Source of the DNA: an uncultured Porphyromonas sp. | Lineage (GTDB): Bacteria; Bacteroidota; Bacteroidia; Bacteroidales; Porphyromonadaceae | Length of the DNA: 8,195 bases | Assembly (NCBI RefSeq): GCF_947254915.1 | Contig: NZ_CAMYEZ010000099.1 | Span: 1 to 8,195 of the forward strand | Direction: 5' to 3' | Shown: positions 5,796 through 8,195 of the stretch, in pieces | How the letters are laid out: the number at the start of each line of letters is the position of its first letter | How positions within the stretch are numbered: the first letter of the stretch is position 1 | The notes under the pieces: generated by a model | Told to the model about the DNA's origin: nothing | Seen by the model: the letters and a program-made list of their open reading frames with translations, nothing else | The model's database searches: none | Made by a program: the position numbers and the translations under genes

Positions 5796-5803
5796 TACCT
5801 TTG
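5796..5803 (+). promoter_or_regulatory. -7 promoter box before the TonB-receptor gene
   Basis: TACCTTTG matches the Bacteroidota -7 consensus TAnnTTTG. No TTG sits at the 19-base position upstream, so the -33 half is weak. A start near 5810 gives a leader of about 26 bases before ATG 5836, which argues against using the in-frame TTG at 5815 as the start codon. Confidence 0.5.
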
Positions 5804-5835
5804 CAGCGTAAGATTTGAAACAGAAGACATTTCGT

Positions 5836-8195
5836 ATGCTACACAAGGCGCTTTTCTACACACTCGCCCTTTTGACACTCTTTACTGCTGGCACTACGCT
5901 GATGGCTCAGCCTCACGGGCAGCCCATCCCTCGTAGCGAGGCTGATTTACGTTTAGGCACCCTCACGGGGCGCATCGTCGACGAGCACGGCGAGGGGCTC
6001 ATCGGCGCTACCGTGCTCATCATCGAGACGGGCGGTGGACAGGTCACCGACTTCGATGGCAACTACTCCTTACGTCTGAACCCTGGCACCTATACTGTAG
6101 AGATCGCTTACGTCGGCTACGCTACCAAGCAGATCAAGGAGGTACGCATTGCCGCTGGCAAGGAGACGAACCTCTCGGTAGATCTCGCCATTGCGGACAA
6201 TGTACTCGGCACGGTGGTCGTGGTCGGCTCCTACAAGACGAGCAATACGGCGGGAGCGATGAAGATACAGCAAAGTATGCCTCAGCTCTCCACGGTCGTG
6301 TCGAGCGAGATGATCGGCAAGACGGCCGACAAGAACCTCGGCGAAGCACTCAAGCGTGTCACGGGCGTCACCACCATGAGCAATAAGTATGTCGCCGTGC
6401 GTGGTATGGGCGAGCGCTGGAACGAAGCTTCGCTCGATGGCATCCCACTACCCAGTACGGAGAGCAACGCCAAGGCGTTCGGCTTTGACCTAATCCCTAC
6501 CTCGCTCATAGACAATGTGACGGTCCTCAAGACGGCTTCGCCAGACGTTAGTGGCAACTTCTCGGGCGGACTTATCCAAATCACTACGAGAGACATCCCA
6601 ACGAAAGACTTTATCTCCATCAGCGCTGGCACCAGTTACAACTCGCTCAGCACCTTCCAGACGCAGAAGTACCGCATCAGAGGAAAGTGGGACTGGCTAG
6701 GCTATGACGACGGTCGGCGCGCCCTCCCTAAGGGACTGCACGAGATACCTTTTGATCCGTACAACCCCGTTCCTGAGCTCTTTGAGCAAAGCAAGCGACT
6801 GACCACCGACAACTTTACCATCCACGAGGGCAAGACTCCGCTCTCGCAAAGCTACCAAGTCTCTCTCGGCAAGAGCTGGGACCTCAACAAGAGTGGCACC
6901 CATCGGCTCGGACTGATCGCCTCGCTCACCTATCGCAACATGCAGCAGCAGACCATCATCGACCACATAGAGCGTGGCGAGTGGATGAATGCCAAGCAAT
7001 ATAATAAGGTGCAGGAGAGCTTTGTCGATACTGGCATTCGCAATAGCGGAGCCAACTACAAGTACAACACGACCCTTGCGGGAGTCCTCAACATCGGTTG
7101 GCAGCGAGGCACTAATCGCCTCAGCCTGCGCAACACCTACACCCATAAGTATGACAACGACCTCTCGGAACTCACTGGTCTAAGCGACGAAGATCCCAAT
7201 CCCGAGAGCAATCCTTACCGACAGCAGGTCAATTACCCGACCTTTCAAGACCTTTTGCAAAACAAGCTCAGCGGTAAGCATCAGCTAGGCGAGTCCCTTC
7301 GTCTTGACTGGGCGCTGGCACACACTTACGTACAGCGCAATCAGAAGGACGCCGCCTTTACACAGCAGGTGAGCCAGCTAGACGAGACTGGAGCGCGTCA
7401 CTTCTACAATCAGGTGGGCGTGCAGTCGGGGACGCTCTTCCCGCTGACCCGCGCTTGGTACCTCAACCATGAGCGAGACTTCAACGGGCAGGTCAATGTA
7501 GAGCTACCCTTTCACCTCTTTGGCAATGACTGGACGCACAAGTTCAAGGCGGGGTATGACGGCGCTTTCAAGGAGAATCGCTTTGAGTTTTGGGAGCTCT
7601 CGATGCACCTCTTCAACACACGAGGCTTTGACTTCACCACGAGCACAATCGCCGACCTGATCAAAGAGGAGAACATGCGCGACGGGGGCTTCGCCTGGGA
7701 CCTCAAGCGACTCCAGGGTGACGGACGTATGTACCACGGACGGGTCATCCAGAACGCGCTCTACGCTATGCTCGACGACCGCTACAGCGAGCTGCTGCGC
7801 CTCGTCTGGGGTCTGCGTGTTGAGCACTACCTTTACCAAGAGCTGAGCAACCCCTCGATGTCGATGGGTGAGCTAAACATTGTCGAGCAGGATCGCAAAG
7901 AGAAGCCGGTGGCTATCATGCCTTCGATCAATCTCACGATCACACCGATCAAAGACCTCAACGTACGACTGAGCTACAGCCGTAACACGGTACGTCCGCA
8001 GTTTATGGAACGCACAGCTTACCGCTTCTATGACCCCTTCCTCGGCGGGGAGATCTTCAACCAGAGCGTCATCTCGACGACTGTAGACGGTGCCGACCTG
8101 CGTGTCGAGTGGTACCCCGGCGCTGGAGAGGTGATCTCCATCGGTGGCTTCTACCGTTACCTAGACAAACCTATCGAGCGCATCGCTCAGAAGAC
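5836..8195 (+). CDS. TonB-dependent outer-membrane receptor (3' end cut off)
   Basis: The frame stays open from ATG 5836 to the window edge, giving 786 complete codons. Residues 1-25 form a signal peptide (MLHKALFYTLALLTLF..., likely cleavage after TLMA). Residues about 41-120 are a carboxypeptidase-regulatory-like beta domain (GTLTGRIVDEHGEGLIGATV, then TDFDGNYSLRLNPGTYTVEIAYVGY), common at the N-terminus of Bacteroidota TonB receptors. A short VVVVGSYKT linker leads to the plug (about 145-255), with LGEALKRVTGV (168-178), VAVRGMGERW (186-195), LDGIPLP (200-206) and the closing SGNFSGGLIQITTRD (239-253). The remainder is strand-rich beta-barrel. The plug is closest in style to receptors with a VRGxGERxxxxxLDGxPLP signature rather than SusC-type starch receptors, and no SusD partner lies upstream. 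Substrate unknown. It should import a scarce ligand across the outer membrane using TonB energy. A -7 box lies at 5796-5803. Confidence 0.92.
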   Translation, partial: MLHKALFYTLALLTLFTAGTTLMAQPHGQPIPRSEADLRLGTLTGRIVDEHGEGLIGATVLIIETGGGQVTDFDGNYSLRLNPGTYTVEIAYVGYATKQIKEVRIAAGKETNLSVDLAIADNVLGTVVVVGSYKTSNTAGAMKIQQSMPQLSTVVSSEMIGKTADKNLGEALKRVTGVTTMSNKYVAVRGMGERWNEASLDGIPLPSTESNAKAFGFDLIPTSLIDNVTVLKTASPDVSGNFSGGLIQITTRDIPTKDFISISAGTSYNSLSTFQTQKYRIRGKWDWLGYDDGRRALPKGLHEIPFDPYNPVPELFEQSKRLTTDNFTIHEGKTPLSQSYQVSLGKSWDLNKSGTHRLGLIASLTYRNMQQQTIIDHIERGEWMNAKQYNKVQESFVDTGIRNSGANYKYNTTLAGVLNIGWQRGTNRLSLRNTYTHKYDNDLSELTGLSDEDPNPESNPYRQQVNYPTFQDLLQNKLSGKHQLGESLRLDWALAHTYVQRNQKDAAFTQQVSQLDETGARHFYNQVGVQSGTLFPLTRAWYLNHERDFNGQVNVELPFHLFGNDWTHKFKAGYDGAFKENRFEFWELSMHLFNTRGFDFTTSTIADLIKEENMRDGGFAWDLKRLQGDGRMYHGRVIQNALYAMLDDRYSELLRLVWGLRVEHYLYQELSNPSMSMGELNIVEQDRKEKPVAIMPSINLTITPIKDLNVRLSYSRNTVRPQFMERTAYRFYDPFLGGEIFNQSVISTTVDGADLRVEWYPGAGEVISIGGFYRYLDKPIERIAQK

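Noticed and set aside
5815..5817. In-frame TTG as an alternative start of the TonB receptor
   Set aside because: It lies only about five bases after the predicted transcription start and would add seven residues ahead of a normal signal peptide, so ATG 5836 is preferred.
6697..7146. Minus-strand frame of 149 residues, and other antisense frames in 6070-7839
   Set aside because: All lie opposite the continuous TonB-receptor frame, which has clear signal-peptide, plug and barrel features. They start mid-gene without promoter-like sequence.

Overview
The window looks like a chromosomal segment of an anaerobic Bacteroidota bacterium, most likely a Porphyromonas-type organism. The clues are a small secreted protein with a C-terminal tail like a type IX secretion sorting domain, a TonB-dependent outer-membrane receptor with an N-terminal carboxypeptidase-regulatory-like domain, a folP-cdaA gene pair, a fermentation-type acyl-CoA/acetate CoA-transferase, no obvious Shine-Dalgarno sequences, and three copies of the Bacteroidota -7 promoter box in the same form (TACCTTTG). 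The genus is inferred from gene style, not from a marker gene. All genes lie on the + strand.

Layout: (1) 1-486 is the 3' part of a small exported protein. (2) 487-1252 is a 0.77-kb gene-free stretch. It holds possible RNA structure, a strong intrinsic terminator (718-755), a phased 21-22-bp motif array (801-939), a cluster of palindromes (1008-1071) and a near-consensus promoter (1123-1152). (3) 1253-1975 is a DUF177/YceD-rpmF operon closed by a long terminator hairpin (2004-2040). (4) 2154-3635 is a CoA-transferase gene with its own -7 box. (5) 3717-5410 is a folP-cdaA pair overlapping by ATGA, coding for folate synthesis and c-di-AMP synthesis. (6) 5411-5835 holds a terminator, a second phased array homologous to the first but inverted, and a -7 box. 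(7) 5836 to the window end is a TonB-dependent receptor truncated by the edge.

The genes are mostly housekeeping: ribosome and 23S rRNA maturation, fermentation and acyl-CoA exchange, folate, second messenger, and outer-membrane uptake. The most unusual content is intergenic. Two gene-free regions about 4.7 kb apart carry inverted copies of one element built from 9-bp semi-palindromes (CTTCCGAAG / CCTCGGTGG type) repeated every 21-22 bp. The best 40-bp stretch is identical at 37 positions between the copies. In the second copy the phase runs straight through the terminator hairpin, whose two arms are themselves consecutive units. I see no CRISPR array, tRNA, rRNA, insertion sequence or defence system.
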